Notes: generated by a model from the letters alone, not told the origin. A DNA stretch of 64,000 nucleotides from Mycobacterium sp. (GCA_003987775.1 RXJD01000075.1:42854-106853), one strand, 5' to 3'. Counted from the first letter of the stretch, positions 11,736 to 20,918 are shown. Numbers and translations: made by a program.

Positions 11736-11737
11736 GT

Positions 11738-13597
11738 TTAAGCCCCCAATCCGGTGAGCAAACTCGAAAGCGCTTCGACTGCATTGATTTTCGCGGTCAA
11801 ATACTCGTCGGGCCGATGTTCGGCATCGCCCACGGCTTGTTCGGGCCCGGCCAGGTACACCCGTTCGATTCCGGCATCGCGGGCGGCCTGCACCACACCG
11901 GAAACCTCGTCGGGATAGCGCTTGTCGGTCCCGCAGATCACCGCCGCCGTGGGAGACCCCGCCGCCAGGGCGGCCTGTGCGACGCCCGCGGCGTCGACGG
12001 TGCCGGGGTTGATCGCCTCAATACCACCGGATGCCAACAGGTTTGCGGCAAAGGTGGTGCGGATGTTGTGTTCGGCCAGCGGACCCAGCGGCAGTAGCAA
12101 CACCTGCGGCCGGTGGTCGTGCTCGGCGAGGTAGGCGTCGGAGCGGTCGCGCAGCGCCTCGAACTCAGCGGCGTAACGCCGCAGTTGCCCGGCCCTGCCG
12201 AGCGAATCACCCTGTGGCAGCGGAGCTTCGCCGAGGTTCGGGAATTCGTTGACGCCGGTGATCGCGATCCGGCGGTGCGCGATGTCGTCGGCGCGCCGGG
12301 CGGCCAGCGAACCGATCTCGCCGGCCAGAAAATCGTGGGCGTCGACGAATCCACCTCGGGACTCGATGGCCTGGAAGTGTTCCCACGCCCGCTCGGCCAG
12401 CTGCCTGGTGAGGTCCTCGACGAACCACGAGCCGCCGGCCGGGTCGAGCACCCGCCCGACGTGCGACTCCTCGAGCAACAGCAACTGGGTGTTGCGGGCG
12501 ATGCGGCGCGCGAAGCTGGTGGCCGTGCCCGGCCAGCCGCCGGGGATGGACACGTCGAACGCGTAGACCAGCACGGTGTCGGCGCCGCCCACACCCGCGC
12601 CGAAGGCCGCCAGCGTGCAGCGCAGCATGTTCACCCAGGGGTCGCGCTGCGTCATCATCGGCAGCGATGTCTCCGCGTGCACGACGGCCGCGCCGCCGTC
12701 GGGATCGCCCGCCACCTCGGCGACGCGGGCCCACAACTGTCGCACGGCGCGCATCTTGGCCAGCGTCATGAACTGGTCGTCGTCGGCGGCGAGCCGGAAG
12801 CTGATCTGGCGCAGCGCCTGCCCTACCGGCAACCCGGCTTCGGTGAGCTCCCGCAGATAGGCGACCGCCGCGGCGATCGTCGCGCCGAGTTCCCACGCGG
12901 CGGTGGCACCCAGGTTGTGGAAGGCGGGCCCGTCGACGGTGACCGCCCGTACACCCTGCTGACCTGCGGCGCGATTCGCCACCGCGATCACGTCGTCCAG
13001 TGTCGGTGCGGCGCGTTCGCTCAGCGTCGCGGTGAGCGGGTCGGCGCCCAGGTCGACCGACACGGTCGCGCGCTGGTCCGCCTCGACCTGCCCCACCAGC
13101 GCCAGCACGGCGTCCGCGGCCGCTACGTAATCGGCTCCGGCGTCGATGATGACCGGGGCCATGCTCAGATAGACGCCTTCGAGCAGCCCTGCCAGCTGGT
13201 CGGGAGCCACACCGGACTCCCCCACCCGCAGCAGCAGTCCGCTGACTCCTTCACCCAGCGCGGCCAGCAGCGCGCCATTGGCCTCCGCGACGGGCGCGCC
13301 GGGCAGCGGAAACGCTTCGACGACCTTCCAGCCGGACTTCACGTCGCGCGACGGGTCGCCGCCGCGCACGAAGGGCCACTGGCCCGGCAATGGCGGCTCG
13401 GGCAGTTCGTCGAACGCGGTGTACAGCGGCCGGATGACGAACCCGTCGTAGGTCGGGGTCTCCAAGCGCTCTTCGGGGTGGTCGCCCAACTCGGCCGGGT
13501 CGATCCGCGCGCTCTTGGCCAACACACCGGCAACTGCACTGCGCCAGCGCCCGCGAACCTGTTCTAGGTCGGCGAGTTCGGGTACGTCAATGGACAC
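11738..13597 (-). CDS. mutA: Methylmalonyl-CoA mutase small subunit
   Basis: A 619-residue protein, homologous to the MutB barrel ([16 protein letters not shown] and [16 protein letters not shown] are typical) and with a C-terminal B12-type domain that lacks the cobalt-binding DxHxxG motif. This is the normal state of the non-catalytic partner of the heterodimer. I chose the GTG at 13597, which gives an N-terminus [15 protein letters not shown] and has AGGAG 7 bp upstream. A longer in-frame extension exists but has an unlikely Cys-rich N-terminus. It forms an operon with mutB (2-bp gap). Downstream MeaB fits the same function. Confidence 0.95.
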   Translation of the reverse strand: MSIDVPELADLEQVRGRWRSAVAGVLAKSARIDPAELGDHPEERLETPTYDGFVIRPLYTAFDELPEPPLPGQWPFVRGGDPSRDVKSGWKVVEAFPLPGAPVAEANGALLAALGEGVSGLLLRVGESGVAPDQLAGLLEGVYLSMAPVIIDAGADYVAAADAVLALVGQVEADQRATVSVDLGADPLTATLSERAAPTLDDVIAVANRAAGQQGVRAVTVDGPAFHNLGATAAWELGATIAAAVAYLRELTEAGLPVGQALRQISFRLAADDDQFMTLAKMRAVRQLWARVAEVAGDPDGGAAVVHAETSLPMMTQRDPWVNMLRCTLAAFGAGVGGADTVLVYAFDVSIPGGWPGTATSFARRIARNTQLLLLEESHVGRVLDPAGGSWFVEDLTRQLAERAWEHFQAIESRGGFVDAHDFLAGEIGSLAARRADDIAHRRIAITGVNEFPNLGEAPLPQGDSLGRAGQLRRYAAEFEALRDRSDAYLAEHDHRPQVLLLPLGPLAEHNIRTTFAANLLASGGIEAINPGTVDAAGVAQAALAAGSPTAAVICGTDKRYPDEVSGVVQAARDAGIERVYLAGPEQAVGDAEHRPDEYLTAKINAVEALSSLLTGLGA

Positions 13598-13789
13598 CGA
13601 TTTGCTCCTGTTTCCGCAGCAATAAGCAGTCTTGTTGAGGCTCACTTCCGGGTTGTCGCTTAGCTAATCAGGCTAATTGATCGGCACCGCAATCCAGGAA
13701 TCGAGGTGCCGCCGAGCGGAACACCGCGCCGGCGAAACGCCAGCCCTGGGAAACTCGATATTCATTTTCGCCCCGTACCCTTGGAAGCC

Positions 13790-14560
13790 GTGACGACCGC
13801 CGCCATCAGCAAAACCACCGATACGGTGCGCGGCATCGCCATTGCTCTGCTCGCGGCCGCACGACAGGCATCGGTGCCGCGAGTGGTGGCAACCGTGGTG
13901 GGAATCACAGTTCTGGTGGCCGTCGCACTGCTGGTTCCGCTACCGACAGCGGTGGAAATGCGTGACTGGGCCCGCTCGCTGGGGCCGTGGTTCCCGCTGG
14001 TGTTCTGGCTCGTGCACACCGTCGTCACCGTGCCGCCGTTCCCCCGCACCGCGTTCACGCTGGCGGCCGGCCTGCTGTTCGGTCCGGTGGTCGGCGTGCT
14101 GATCGCGGTGACCGCGAGCACCGCCAGCGCCGTGCTGGCGACGCTGCTGATCCGCGCGACGGGCTGGCGGCTCAACCGCCTGGTGCAAAGCCGCACGATC
14201 GGACGGCTCGACCAGCGACTGCGGGAGCGGGGGTGGCTGGCCATCCTCTCGCTGCGGTTCATTCCTTTCGTGCCGTTCTCGGCGATTAACTACGCCGCCG
14301 GCGCCTCGGCCGTGCGGGTGATGCCCTACATGTGGTCCACGGTCGCCGGCCTGCTGCCCGGCACCGCGGCCGTCGTCATCCTGGGCAACGCGTTCGCCGG
14401 CGACGCCAACCCGCTGATGGTGCTGGTGTCGGTGTGCACCGGCGCGCTCGGGTTGTGCGGGCTGGGTTACGAGATCCACCAGTACCGGCAGCACCACCGG
14501 CACACGGCGGAGCAGGCGCCGGTCTCCGAGCCCGAGCAAGAACCGGCGGTGACGCCCTGA
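13790..14560 (+). CDS. TVP38/TMEM64 (DedA-like) membrane protein
   Basis: About 256 residues from the GTG at 13790 (the frame stays open upstream, but the longer start lacks a ribosome binding site). Several hydrophobic helices surround the family segment PRTAFTLAAGLLFGP and the second conserved segment RFIPFVPFSAINYAAGAS. The C-terminus is hydrophilic and Glu/His-rich. These SNARE-associated/VTT-domain proteins are linked to lipid scrambling and transport across membranes. It is divergent from mutA, as Rv1491c is from mutA in M. tuberculosis. The precise role is unknown. Confidence 0.88.
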   Translation: MTTAAISKTTDTVRGIAIALLAAARQASVPRVVATVVGITVLVAVALLVPLPTAVEMRDWARSLGPWFPLVFWLVHTVVTVPPFPRTAFTLAAGLLFGPVVGVLIAVTASTASAVLATLLIRATGWRLNRLVQSRTIGRLDQRLRERGWLAILSLRFIPFVPFSAINYAAGASAVRVMPYMWSTVAGLLPGTAAVVILGNAFAGDANPLMVLVSVCTGALGLCGLGYEIHQYRQHHRHTAEQAPVSEPEQEPAVTP

Positions 14561-14591
14561 CGGCTGGGCTGGCCGCGCAGGGTCGGTTCTG

Positions 14592-15440
14592 ATGTCTCAG
14601 GCGCAGTTTTTGCGCACGGTGGCACTGCTGGCCGGCGCGTTGGTATCGGCGGTGGTCGCGTTGTGGCCGTTGCTCGCGCGTGGACAGTCGCGCGCCTACA
14701 GCTGGCGACTGTCGATCGTCGCGCTACTGAGCACGGCAGCGTTCGTGGCCGCCATCTTTCTGCCCGGAGTCCGCAGGCCCGTCGCGCAACCCCTCGTCGA
14801 CCTGCCCCCGTTGCCCACGATCGGACCAGGCACCGCGGTCGCTGTCGCCTTCGCCGACGGGACCGGCGGAATGGCTTGTACAGCAGGGTTTCTGGTGCGG
14901 ACCACCGGCGGCGACACCGGACTGCTCACCGCGGGGCACTGCAATAAGGCCGGTGAGGCCAGCCGGGTGAGCATGAACTCCGGCGCCCGTCCGTACCAGA
15001 GCGTCGGGACGTTCACCCAGACCGTCAGCGAGGGCACGCGCGGCGAGGCGCACGACATCGGTCTGATCACCCTCGACTCCGACACCATCCCCCGCAGCGC
15101 CTCGATCGCCGGCTCGATGCCGGTCGCCCGCGTTGCCGACGCGGTGCAGGTCGGCCAGCAGCTGTGCAAATTCGGCATGAAGACGGGCCGGGTCGAATGC
15201 GGACAGGTCACCGAGGTCACCGAGAGCAAGGTGGTCTTTCTGGCGGCCAGCCAGTGTGGCGACTCCGGCGGACCCGTCTACCTCATCCAGCCCGACGGCG
15301 CGGCGGCGGTCGGAATACACATCCGCGGCGGGCGAATGAATGATCCGAACCCTGGATGCTCAATTCCCGCAACGTTTTCCGTTGCCGAATTGGTGCGGCC
15401 GTGGCTCGATCAGTGGGGCCTGACGGTGGTGACGGGCTGA
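14592..15440 (+). CDS. Membrane-anchored trypsin-like serine protease
   Basis: A 282-residue protein with two N-terminal hydrophobic helices (about residues 8-28 and 39-58) followed by an extracytoplasmic chymotrypsin-fold domain. The catalytic triad is visible as His116 in TAGHC, Asp155 in HDIGLIT and Ser225 in CGDSGGPV, and paired cysteines resemble those of secreted S1 proteases. It starts 31 bp after the TVP38 gene on the same strand and converges on the histidine kinase gene. I do not recall an equivalent at this place in M. tuberculosis. Its substrates are unknown; the Pro-rich surface proteins encoded 2.5 kb downstream are candidates by proximity only. Confidence 0.85.
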   Translation: MSQAQFLRTVALLAGALVSAVVALWPLLARGQSRAYSWRLSIVALLSTAAFVAAIFLPGVRRPVAQPLVDLPPLPTIGPGTAVAVAFADGTGGMACTAGFLVRTTGGDTGLLTAGHCNKAGEASRVSMNSGARPYQSVGTFTQTVSEGTRGEAHDIGLITLDSDTIPRSASIAGSMPVARVADAVQVGQQLCKFGMKTGRVECGQVTEVTESKVVFLAASQCGDSGGPVYLIQPDGAAAVGIHIRGGRMNDPNPGCSIPATFSVAELVRPWLDQWGLTVVTG

Positions 15441-15505
15441 CGCGCCCCTTTCCTCTGACGGCGAGATTGCCACCACGGTTGCGCGGTTTGCCCAATGCAC
15501 AGCCG

Positions 15506-17014
15506 TCACTGCAATCTGGACATGGACCCGGGCAGCCTGCCCAGTGGCAGACTCAGCCGGAACCGGGCGCCGCCGTCGTGCGGTAGACATACCAGGTCAC
15601 CGCCGTGCGCCCGGGCCAACGCGCGCGCGATCGGGAGTCCGAGCCCGGCGCCGCCGTGGTCGCGGGCGCGCCCCGCGTCCAGGCGCACCAACCGCTCGAA
15701 AATGCGGTGCCGCTCGTCGTCGGGTATGCCCGGCCCGGTGTCGGTGACGGTCACTTGTGCCGCCGCCGCATCCGCACTCACGTCGACCGTCACAGCGCCA
15801 TCCGCGGGCGTGTGCCGCCGCGCGTTGTCCAGCAGGTTGGACAGGATCTGCGCCACCCGGGTCGGGTCCGCCGGGACCGTCAGCTGCTCGAGGCCGGTCC
15901 GCGCGACCGAGAGCTGCGGCGCCAGCATCGCGGCCCGCTGGACCTCGGCGTCGGCGACGGCCGCGACGTCGGTGTCGTGGATATCGAGCGGCAGTCCGGC
16001 GTCGATACGGCTCAGGTCCAGCATGTCTGCGACCAGCCAGCCCGCACGCCGGGCATCGGACTGCAGCAGGCTGGCCCGCCGGTACTGCGCACTCGCCTCG
16101 GACTCGCTCTCGTGGGCGGCGAGTTGTTCTGCGGCGGCTTGCATACCCGCGATCGGGGTGCGCAACTCGTGCGCGGCGTCGACCAGGAACTGCCGAGTCG
16201 CGGCTTCGGCCCGCTGTGCGGCTTCGGCCGCCTGCTGCGCACGCAACTCCGAATCTTCCAGCGCATCCAGCATGCCGTCGAAAGCGGTTGCCGCCCTGCC
16301 TAATTCGGTGTCAGCCCGAGACGGGCGCAGCCGCCGGCCACGATCACCGGTGGCAATGTCCCCGGCCAGCGTGGTCAATCGATCCAACGGCCGCAACGCG
16401 GCCTTGCTGACGGCGACGAGCAACAGCGCCGCCACCACAAGCGTCACCAACCCGGCGCCGATCATCAACTGTCGCAGCTGCCGGGTCACCTGGGTGGTCT
16501 GCGTGGTGTCCGCAACCAGGATCAAGCGGGCGCCGTCGGGCAACGGGTGCACCACCACGGTGGCACTGCCGTCGGGCGGCGGTCCGGGCGGCGGTGGCGG
16601 GGGCATCATCGGCGGCCCCGAATCCGGGCCCGACGGCGGGATCGGCAACGGCCCCGGCGGGCGACCGAGTGGGGGTAAAAACCCCGGCGGCGGCACCACC
16701 GAACCGGCTTTTGTGTCGGGGCTGATGCCGGGATCGCCGTAGGTGGCTCCGTCGGCCATGACCACCAGGGCGCGCACGGTGCCCCCGTTGAGCTGCGCGG
16801 CGAGCAGATCGGGCGGCGTGTTGGCGGCCACCAGTGCATCGGCCCTCGACGTCGCTGCGAGCAACCGGTCGTGCAAGTCGCGGCGGGCCTGCATGCCCAG
16901 CGTGACATCGATGGTCACGCCGAGTACCGCCAGCAGCACGCCGAGCAGCGCCACCACCAGCAGCACCACCCGACGCTGCAGCGACGGGGTGGCGGTGGTG
17001 GGGTCGGCGGTCAT
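15506..17014 (-). CDS. Two-component sensor histidine kinase with Pro-rich sensor domain
   Basis: 502 residues from the ATG at 17014, which overlaps the stop of the response regulator by 4 bp (ATGA). The order is: first membrane helix about 16-38; extracytoplasmic domain to about 180 with a very Pro-rich insert at about 108-148; second helix about 183-203; HAMP; the HisKA H-box VDAAHELRTP with His282; and the HATPase boxes LSNLLDNARRH, DTGPGIP and GGAGLGLPIA. It should sense an envelope signal and phosphorylate the adjacent OmpR-type regulator. The proline insert echoes the Pro-rich tails of the two small membrane proteins transcribed away from this operon. The signal is unknown. Confidence 0.93.
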   Translation of the reverse strand: MTADPTTATPSLQRRVVLLVVALLGVLLAVLGVTIDVTLGMQARRDLHDRLLAATSRADALVAANTPPDLLAAQLNGGTVRALVVMADGATYGDPGISPDTKAGSVVPPPGFLPPLGRPPGPLPIPPSGPDSGPPMMPPPPPPGPPPDGSATVVVHPLPDGARLILVADTTQTTQVTRQLRQLMIGAGLVTLVVAALLLVAVSKAALRPLDRLTTLAGDIATGDRGRRLRPSRADTELGRAATAFDGMLDALEDSELRAQQAAEAAQRAEAATRQFLVDAAHELRTPIAGMQAAAEQLAAHESESEASAQYRRASLLQSDARRAGWLVADMLDLSRIDAGLPLDIHDTDVAAVADAEVQRAAMLAPQLSVARTGLEQLTVPADPTRVAQILSNLLDNARRHTPADGAVTVDVSADAAAAQVTVTDTGPGIPDDERHRIFERLVRLDAGRARDHGGAGLGLPIARALARAHGGDLVCLPHDGGARFRLSLPLGRLPGSMSRLQ

Positions 17015-17721
17015 GATCGCTGCGGCTGCAGGCGGTATCCGATGCCGCGCACGGTCTGCAGAATCCGTGGCCCGTGGGTTTCGAGTTTGCGCCGCAGGCT
17101 GCTGACGTGGACCTGCACCAGATTCGCGTCGTAGGCGTCGTAACCCCACACCGCGTTCAGGATCTGGTTGGCGCTGACGATCCGGCCGCGCTGTTCGACC
17201 AGGAACTGCAGCAGCCGCAATTCGGTGGCGGTGAGGTCCAGCGGGTGTCCGCCGCGCGCCGCCACCCCGGCGTCGGCGTCGAGAATCACGTCGCCGAACT
17301 GCACCACTTTCGGCAGGCGTCCCCGTCGCCGCAGTACCGCGCCCACCCGTGACACCAGCTCGGCGAGTTCGAAGGGTTTGACGACGTAATCGTCGGCACC
17401 GCCGTCGAGGCCGCGCAGCCGGTCGGGCAGACCGTCACGCGCCGTGATCAACACGATTCCGACGTCACCGTAGTCGCGCACGACGTCGATGAGTTCGAAT
17501 CCGTCCCGGCCCGGCAGCATCACGTCCAGCACCACCAGATCGGGACGAAGGCCCGCCAGCGCTTCCTCCAATCCCTCACCGTCGCAACGGGTGTCGGTGT
17601 GATAGCCGACGTCGGCCAGGGCCTCGCTGACCATTTCGCGGATGGTCTCGGAGTCCTCGACCACCAATACCCGGGGAGTGCCGACACTGAACTGATCCGT
17701 CGCCGTTCGGCTGTCCGTCAT
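17011..17721 (-). CDS. OmpR/PhoB-type response regulator
   Basis: 236 residues from the ATG at 17721, preceded by a G-rich ribosome binding site. The receiver domain has the acidic pair in VVEDSE, phosphoacceptor Asp66 in VVLDVMLPG and Lys in the VVKPF motif. The C-terminal winged helix carries LTATELRLLQFLVEQRG and the recognition segment VQVHVSSLRRKLE, ending in VRGIGYRL. It is co-translated with the kinase through an ATGA overlap. It is divergent, 77 bp apart, from the small Pro-rich membrane protein at 17799, so that spacer is the natural place for its binding site; I could not pick out a clear direct repeat there. Confidence 0.95.
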   Translation of the reverse strand: MTDSRTATDQFSVGTPRVLVVEDSETIREMVSEALADVGYHTDTRCDGEGLEEALAGLRPDLVVLDVMLPGRDGFELIDVVRDYGDVGIVLITARDGLPDRLRGLDGGADDYVVKPFELAELVSRVGAVLRRRGRLPKVVQFGDVILDADAGVAARGGHPLDLTATELRLLQFLVEQRGRIVSANQILNAVWGYDAYDANLVQVHVSSLRRKLETHGPRILQTVRGIGYRLQPQRS

Positions 17722-17798
17722 GCCCCCATTCTTATGCGCGACCACGACGTGGCCGCGAATTTGGCGCCGTTTTCGCGGTGACGGCGCACAATCCACAC

Positions 17799-18083
17799 AT
17801 GACCTCCGACCGCACCAACCCCCCAGCACCAGCTCGACGGTATTCCACCGGCGCGCTGGTGGGCGCCGGCCTGGCCGGCGTAGCAATCGGCGCGGCTGCC
17901 GCATTCGCGGTGACCGGCCTGGTCTTCACGGTTCGCGTCGAACTACCCCCGCCGCCCTACCCCCAGTTCTCGTCTGCTGTGCCGACCCCGCCCCCGGCGT
18001 TGTCGAGCGTGGTGCCGACATCGACGTCGCCCGGGCTGCTACCCGAGCGGCCAGCGCTGCCCGGACCACCCGGGCCGCCCTGA
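17799..18083 (+). CDS. Small single-pass membrane protein with Pro-rich tail (paralogue 1)
   Basis: 94 residues from the ATG at 17799. A short polar N-terminus beginning MTSD is followed by one Gly/Ala-rich helix (about residues 20-45, GALVGAGLAGVAIGAAAAFA) and a proline-rich extracytoplasmic tail (PPPPYP, PTPPPA, PGPPGPP). It has the same layout as the next gene and the same first four residues, so I read the two as diverged duplicates. It is transcribed away from the response regulator and is likely controlled by it. No enzymatic motif is present. A GTG 21 bp upstream is a less likely start because the next gene also begins at the MTSD position. Confidence 0.65.
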   Translation: MTSDRTNPPAPARRYSTGALVGAGLAGVAIGAAAAFAVTGLVFTVRVELPPPPYPQFSSAVPTPPPALSSVVPTSTSPGLLPERPALPGPPGPP

Positions 18084-18156
18084 TTTCTTCAGATCCACTT
18101 CAAGTTCGGCTTCTAGCGTCGCGGTTACCAACTCATCCAACGACGTGAGGAGTCGC

Positions 18157-18657
18157 ATGACCTCCGACGACAACACGACTGATCCCGCTGCCGCCCCGTC
18201 TTCAGCACCCGTTGCACCCGTTGCACCCGTCGCTGCGGACAAACGCCGCTTCTCCACCCGCGTGGTGCTCGGCGCGGGGCTGCTCGGCGGGCTTTTCGGC
18301 GCAGTCTTCACCGCCGGCGCCGCCTTTCTGATCATGGCGTTCGGTTTCGGGCCTCCCCCGCCACCGCCAGGACCCGGATTCGGCCCGCCCGGGATGTCGC
18401 ACTACGGCTTCCCGCCGGGCGGCCCCGGCGGACCGGGCGGACCGGGCGGTCCCGGCGGGCCGATGGCCGCACCGAAAGGCCCGCTGGGCATGGCGCCGCC
18501 GATGGGACCGGGTGGCCCCGGCTTGCGGCCGCCATTCCCCGGCGGACCGCCTCCGATGGGGCCAGGTGGACCGGGTGGACAGCAGCCGCCTGCACCGGGT
18601 CAGGTGCCGGCACCTCCGTCAGCCGGCCCGAGCCCGTCCCCCACGGCCCCGCGGTAG
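18157..18657 (+). CDS. Small single-pass membrane protein with Gly/Pro-rich tail (paralogue 2)
   Basis: 166 residues from the ATG at 18157, with GAGGAG about 6 bp upstream. The N-terminus MTSDDNTTDP is Ala/Pro-rich and contains a tandem APVAPVA segment. One hydrophobic helix follows (about residues 33-56, VVLGAGLLGGLFGAVFTAGA), then about 110 residues made almost only of Gly, Pro and Met (GPGG and GPPM units). The sequence is low-complexity and presumably extended outside the membrane. Paired with the preceding gene and divergent from the two-component system. It is followed by a strong hairpin at 18674. Function unknown; a wall-spanning or sensor-ligand role is speculation. Confidence 0.65.
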   Translation: MTSDDNTTDPAAAPSSAPVAPVAPVAADKRRFSTRVVLGAGLLGGLFGAVFTAGAAFLIMAFGFGPPPPPPGPGFGPPGMSHYGFPPGGPGGPGGPGGPGGPMAAPKGPLGMAPPMGPGGPGLRPPFPGGPPPMGPGGPGGQQPPAPGQVPAPPSAGPSPSPTAPR

Positions 18658-18673
18658 TCAGTCCCCAGACCGA

Positions 18674-18700
18674 CGAGGGTGCGCACGGTGCGCACCCTCG
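18674..18700 (+). terminator. Perfect 12-bp hairpin after the Pro/Gly-rich gene
   Basis: CGAGGGTGCGCA and its exact reverse complement TGCGCACCCTCG are separated by three bases, 17 bp after the stop codon at 18657. There is no U-tract, as is common for mycobacterial intrinsic terminators. It could also act in the opposite direction or as a transcript-stabilising hairpin. Confidence 0.6.
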
Positions 18701-18729
18701 CCGGTCGCGGGTATGCGCGGCGGCACGAC

Positions 18730-18810
18730 CCTCCCCGCTGGCGCGAGCGGCGCGACCCTCCCCGCTGGCGCGAGCCTCCCCGCTGGCGCGACCCTCCCCG
18801 CTGGCGCGAG
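18730..18810. repeat. Four tandem copies of a 17-18 bp GC-rich unit
   Basis: The unit CCTCCCCGCTGGCGCGAG occurs at 18730-18747, 18757-18774, 18775-18791 (last G missing) and 18793-18810, separated by 0 to 9 bases. It lies between the Gly/Pro-rich gene and the nitroreductase gene. It has the form of a small VNTR. There are no spacer-repeat units, so it is not a CRISPR array. Confidence 0.8.
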
Positions 18811-18913
18811 CGTGCACACAATGCCACGCCCAACGGCGTGTCGTTGTACCTACCTGCACGCTCGCGGCGTGATGCAGCGCGCGTGGCATCCTCGATTAGA
18901 GGGGAGGCTTGCG

Positions 18914-19387
18914 ATGACATCTCACGCATTCGCCCGGACCGGGGCATGGCTGTTGCGCTCCCGACACCTGGTGCGCGCGCCGATCTGGATCTACCGGGCG
19001 CGAGCCGGGGCACTGTTCGGATCCCGCACACTCATGCTCGAGCACATCGGCCGCAAGACCGGCCGGCCACGCTATGTCGTGCTGGAGGTCGTCGACCGTC
19101 CCGCGCCCGGCAGCTACGTAGTCCCCTCAGGATTCGGGCGAAAAGCCCAGTGGTTCCGCAACATTGAAGCCAACCCGCACGTGCGGGTCTTCGTCGGCAG
19201 CCATGCGCCGGCACCCGCTACCGCACGGATCCTCAACCCTGACGAGGTGGACCGGGTATTGGCGCGGTACCGCGACCGTCATCCTCGGGCGTGGCAGCAG
19301 TTCAAGCATGTGCTGGCGGAGACACTCGGCGCACCGATCACCGACACCGGCGCCCCGCTGCCGATGGTCGAGCTGCGGCTCGACTAA
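18914..19387 (+). CDS. Deazaflavin (F420)-dependent nitroreductase family protein
   Basis: 157 residues from the ATG at 18914, with GGGGAGG 6 bp upstream. The segments LEHIGRKTGRPRYVVLEVV and YVVPSGFGRKAQWFRNIEANP are the hallmark of the Ddn/DUF385 split beta-barrel family, which binds the cofactor F420 through the Lys/Gly loop. Members reduce quinones and nitro compounds. Its stop codon overlaps the stop of the convergent DoxX-like gene by 4 bp. The frame extends much further upstream, but that part runs through the tandem repeat and is unlikely to be coding. The substrate is unknown. Confidence 0.87.
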   Translation: MTSHAFARTGAWLLRSRHLVRAPIWIYRARAGALFGSRTLMLEHIGRKTGRPRYVVLEVVDRPAPGSYVVPSGFGRKAQWFRNIEANPHVRVFVGSHAPAPATARILNPDEVDRVLARYRDRHPRAWQQFKHVLAETLGAPITDTGAPLPMVELRLD

Positions 19388-19740
19388 CTGTCCTTGGGGC
19401 CCTTCGCCGCCATCGCCGCGAACAGCGCGAGGAACGCCACCGCCGGTGCAGCGTTGGCCACCTTGTCCCGCACCCGGATGTGAGCGCCCACAGCCAGCAC
19501 GAAATAGAGGGTGAGCATCGCCGTCGTCAGCCGGGCCAACCCCGGGAAGCGGGTGACCGACGCCAGCCCCACCGCGGCGGCGGCCTTGACCACGGGCAGA
19601 ACGGGCCGCACGTTGTCCGGAACTTCGACGGTGTCCAGCACCTTCTTGATCGGGGGCACCTGGACGGCGCACGCTACCGCGTCGACGGCATGAAAAGTTG
19701 CCAGCGCCGCATAGGTTTTCGGTGAAGTCAGAGTGCTCAT
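19384..19740 (-). CDS. DoxX-like small membrane protein
   Basis: 118 residues with four predicted hydrophobic helices. The motif YAALATFHAVDAVAC at the N-terminus and the Lys-Ala-Ala-Ala stretch near the middle (VVKAAAAVGL) fit DoxX-like proteins. The length equals the Rv1489 protein that I recall next to the SPFH gene in M. tuberculosis. It starts 9 bp before the end of the SPFH gene, on the same strand, so it could be the last gene of the nfeD-SPFH transcript. Function not established; some DoxX proteins take part in membrane redox complexes. Confidence 0.72.
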   Translation of the reverse strand: MSTLTSPKTYAALATFHAVDAVACAVQVPPIKKVLDTVEVPDNVRPVLPVVKAAAAVGLASVTRFPGLARLTTAMLTLYFVLAVGAHIRVRDKVANAAPAVAFLALFAAMAAKGPKDS

Positions 19741-19749
19741 CCCCTGATC

Positions 19750-20895
19750 CTATTGACGCAACTCCGGGGGCGCGCCCAGCGGCCGGTCTACCGGCTTGTT
19801 CGCGATCGCCTCGGCCTTGGCGACCGCCTGAGCGACGGTCGGGTCGGTTTCAGTGGAGAACCAGTCCGCGACCTCGGCGTCCTCGGCATCAGCGGCATGC
19901 CGCGGCGGCTCGTCGGCCGGAGACGGTTCGAACCGGAACACCCCGTCCTCACCGGGCTTGCCCAGCATGCGGGTGAAGCCCTGCAACGCCGCATTGAAAT
20001 CGCTGGGCACCACCCACACCTTGTTCGCGTCGCCGCGGGCCATCTCCGGCAGGGTCTGCAGGTACTGGTAGGCCAGCATCTCGGGTGTGGGCCGCCCGGC
20101 TTTGATCGCGGCAAACGTCTTCTCGATGGCCTTGGCCTCACCCTGGGCGCGCAGATAGGCCGCGGCGCGCTCACCCTGGGCGCGCAGCACCCGGGACTGC
20201 CGGTCGGCTTCGGCGGACAGGATCGCGGCCTGCTTGGCGCCCTCAGCGGCCAGGATCTGGGACGCTTTCTGGCCCTCTGCCTGCATGATCGCGGCCTGTC
20301 GGGTGCCTTCGGCGGTGAGGATCATCGCGCGCTTCTCACGGTCGGCCTTCATCTGCTTTTCCATCGACGCCTGGATGGACGGCGGCGGGTCGATGCTGCG
20401 CAGCTCCACGCGGGCGACTCGCAGGCCCCACCGGCCGGTCGCCTCGTCGAGCACGCCACGCAACTGGGCATTGATCTGGTCGCGCGACGTCAGGGTCTGC
20501 TCGAGGGTCATGCCGCCGACCACGTTGCGCAACGTGGTGGTGGTCAGCTGCTCGACCCCGACGATGTAGTTGCTGATCTCGTAGACCGCCGCCTGCGGCA
20601 CGGTGACCTGGAAGTAGACGACGGTGTCGATGTTGAGGGTCAGGTTGTCCTCGGTAATGACGGGCTGCGGCGGGAAGGAGACCACGCGCTCCCGCAGGTC
20701 CACCCGTGCCCGGATGCGGTCGATGAACGGCACCAGCAAGGTCAGCTGACCGCTGACCGTGCGGCTGTAACGGCCCAGCCGCTCAATGACCGCCGCCTCG
20801 GCCTGCGGGATCAACGCCACCGACTTGGCCACCACAATGATCGCGAAGATCACCAGAACGGCCAGCAACACCAGACCAGCTACCGCACCTTCCAC
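19750..20895 (-). CDS. SPFH/Band 7 (stomatin-like) membrane protein
   Basis: 381 residues from the GTG at 20895 (GAAAGGGA upstream), which gives an N-terminal helix [19 protein letters not shown] and then the SPFH domain with [15 protein letters not shown] and [16 protein letters not shown] long Ala/Glu/Arg-rich coiled coil follows ([16 protein letters not shown]). The protein corresponds to Rv1488. Such proteins form oligomeric cages or microdomains at the inner membrane, often with an NfeD partner. The NfeD gene is directly upstream (23 bp), as in the widespread stomatin/NfeD operons. An upstream extension of the frame overlaps nfeD and was not used. Confidence 0.92.
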   Translation of the reverse strand: MEGAVAGLVLLAVLVIFAIIVVAKSVALIPQAEAAVIERLGRYSRTVSGQLTLLVPFIDRIRARVDLRERVVSFPPQPVITEDNLTLNIDTVVYFQVTVPQAAVYEISNYIVGVEQLTTTTLRNVVGGMTLEQTLTSRDQINAQLRGVLDEATGRWGLRVARVELRSIDPPPSIQASMEKQMKADREKRAMILTAEGTRQAAIMQAEGQKASQILAAEGAKQAAILSAEADRQSRVLRAQGERAAAYLRAQGEAKAIEKTFAAIKAGRPTPEMLAYQYLQTLPEMARGDANKVWVVPSDFNAALQGFTRMLGKPGEDGVFRFEPSPADEPPRHAADAEDAEVADWFSTETDPTVAQAVAKAEAIANKPVDRPLGAPPELRQ

Positions 20896-20918
20896 CGGGA
20901 TTCCCTTTCTCGAAAGCC

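Noticed and set aside
12113-13567. Long plus-strand frame opposite mutA
   Set aside because: Antisense shadow; composition is not that of a real protein.
18730-18810. CRISPR array
   Set aside because: Repeats are almost contiguous with no unique spacers of constant length.
19923-19940. tRNA-like GGTTCGAACC sequence
   Set aside because: It lies inside the SPFH gene and has no cloverleaf context.
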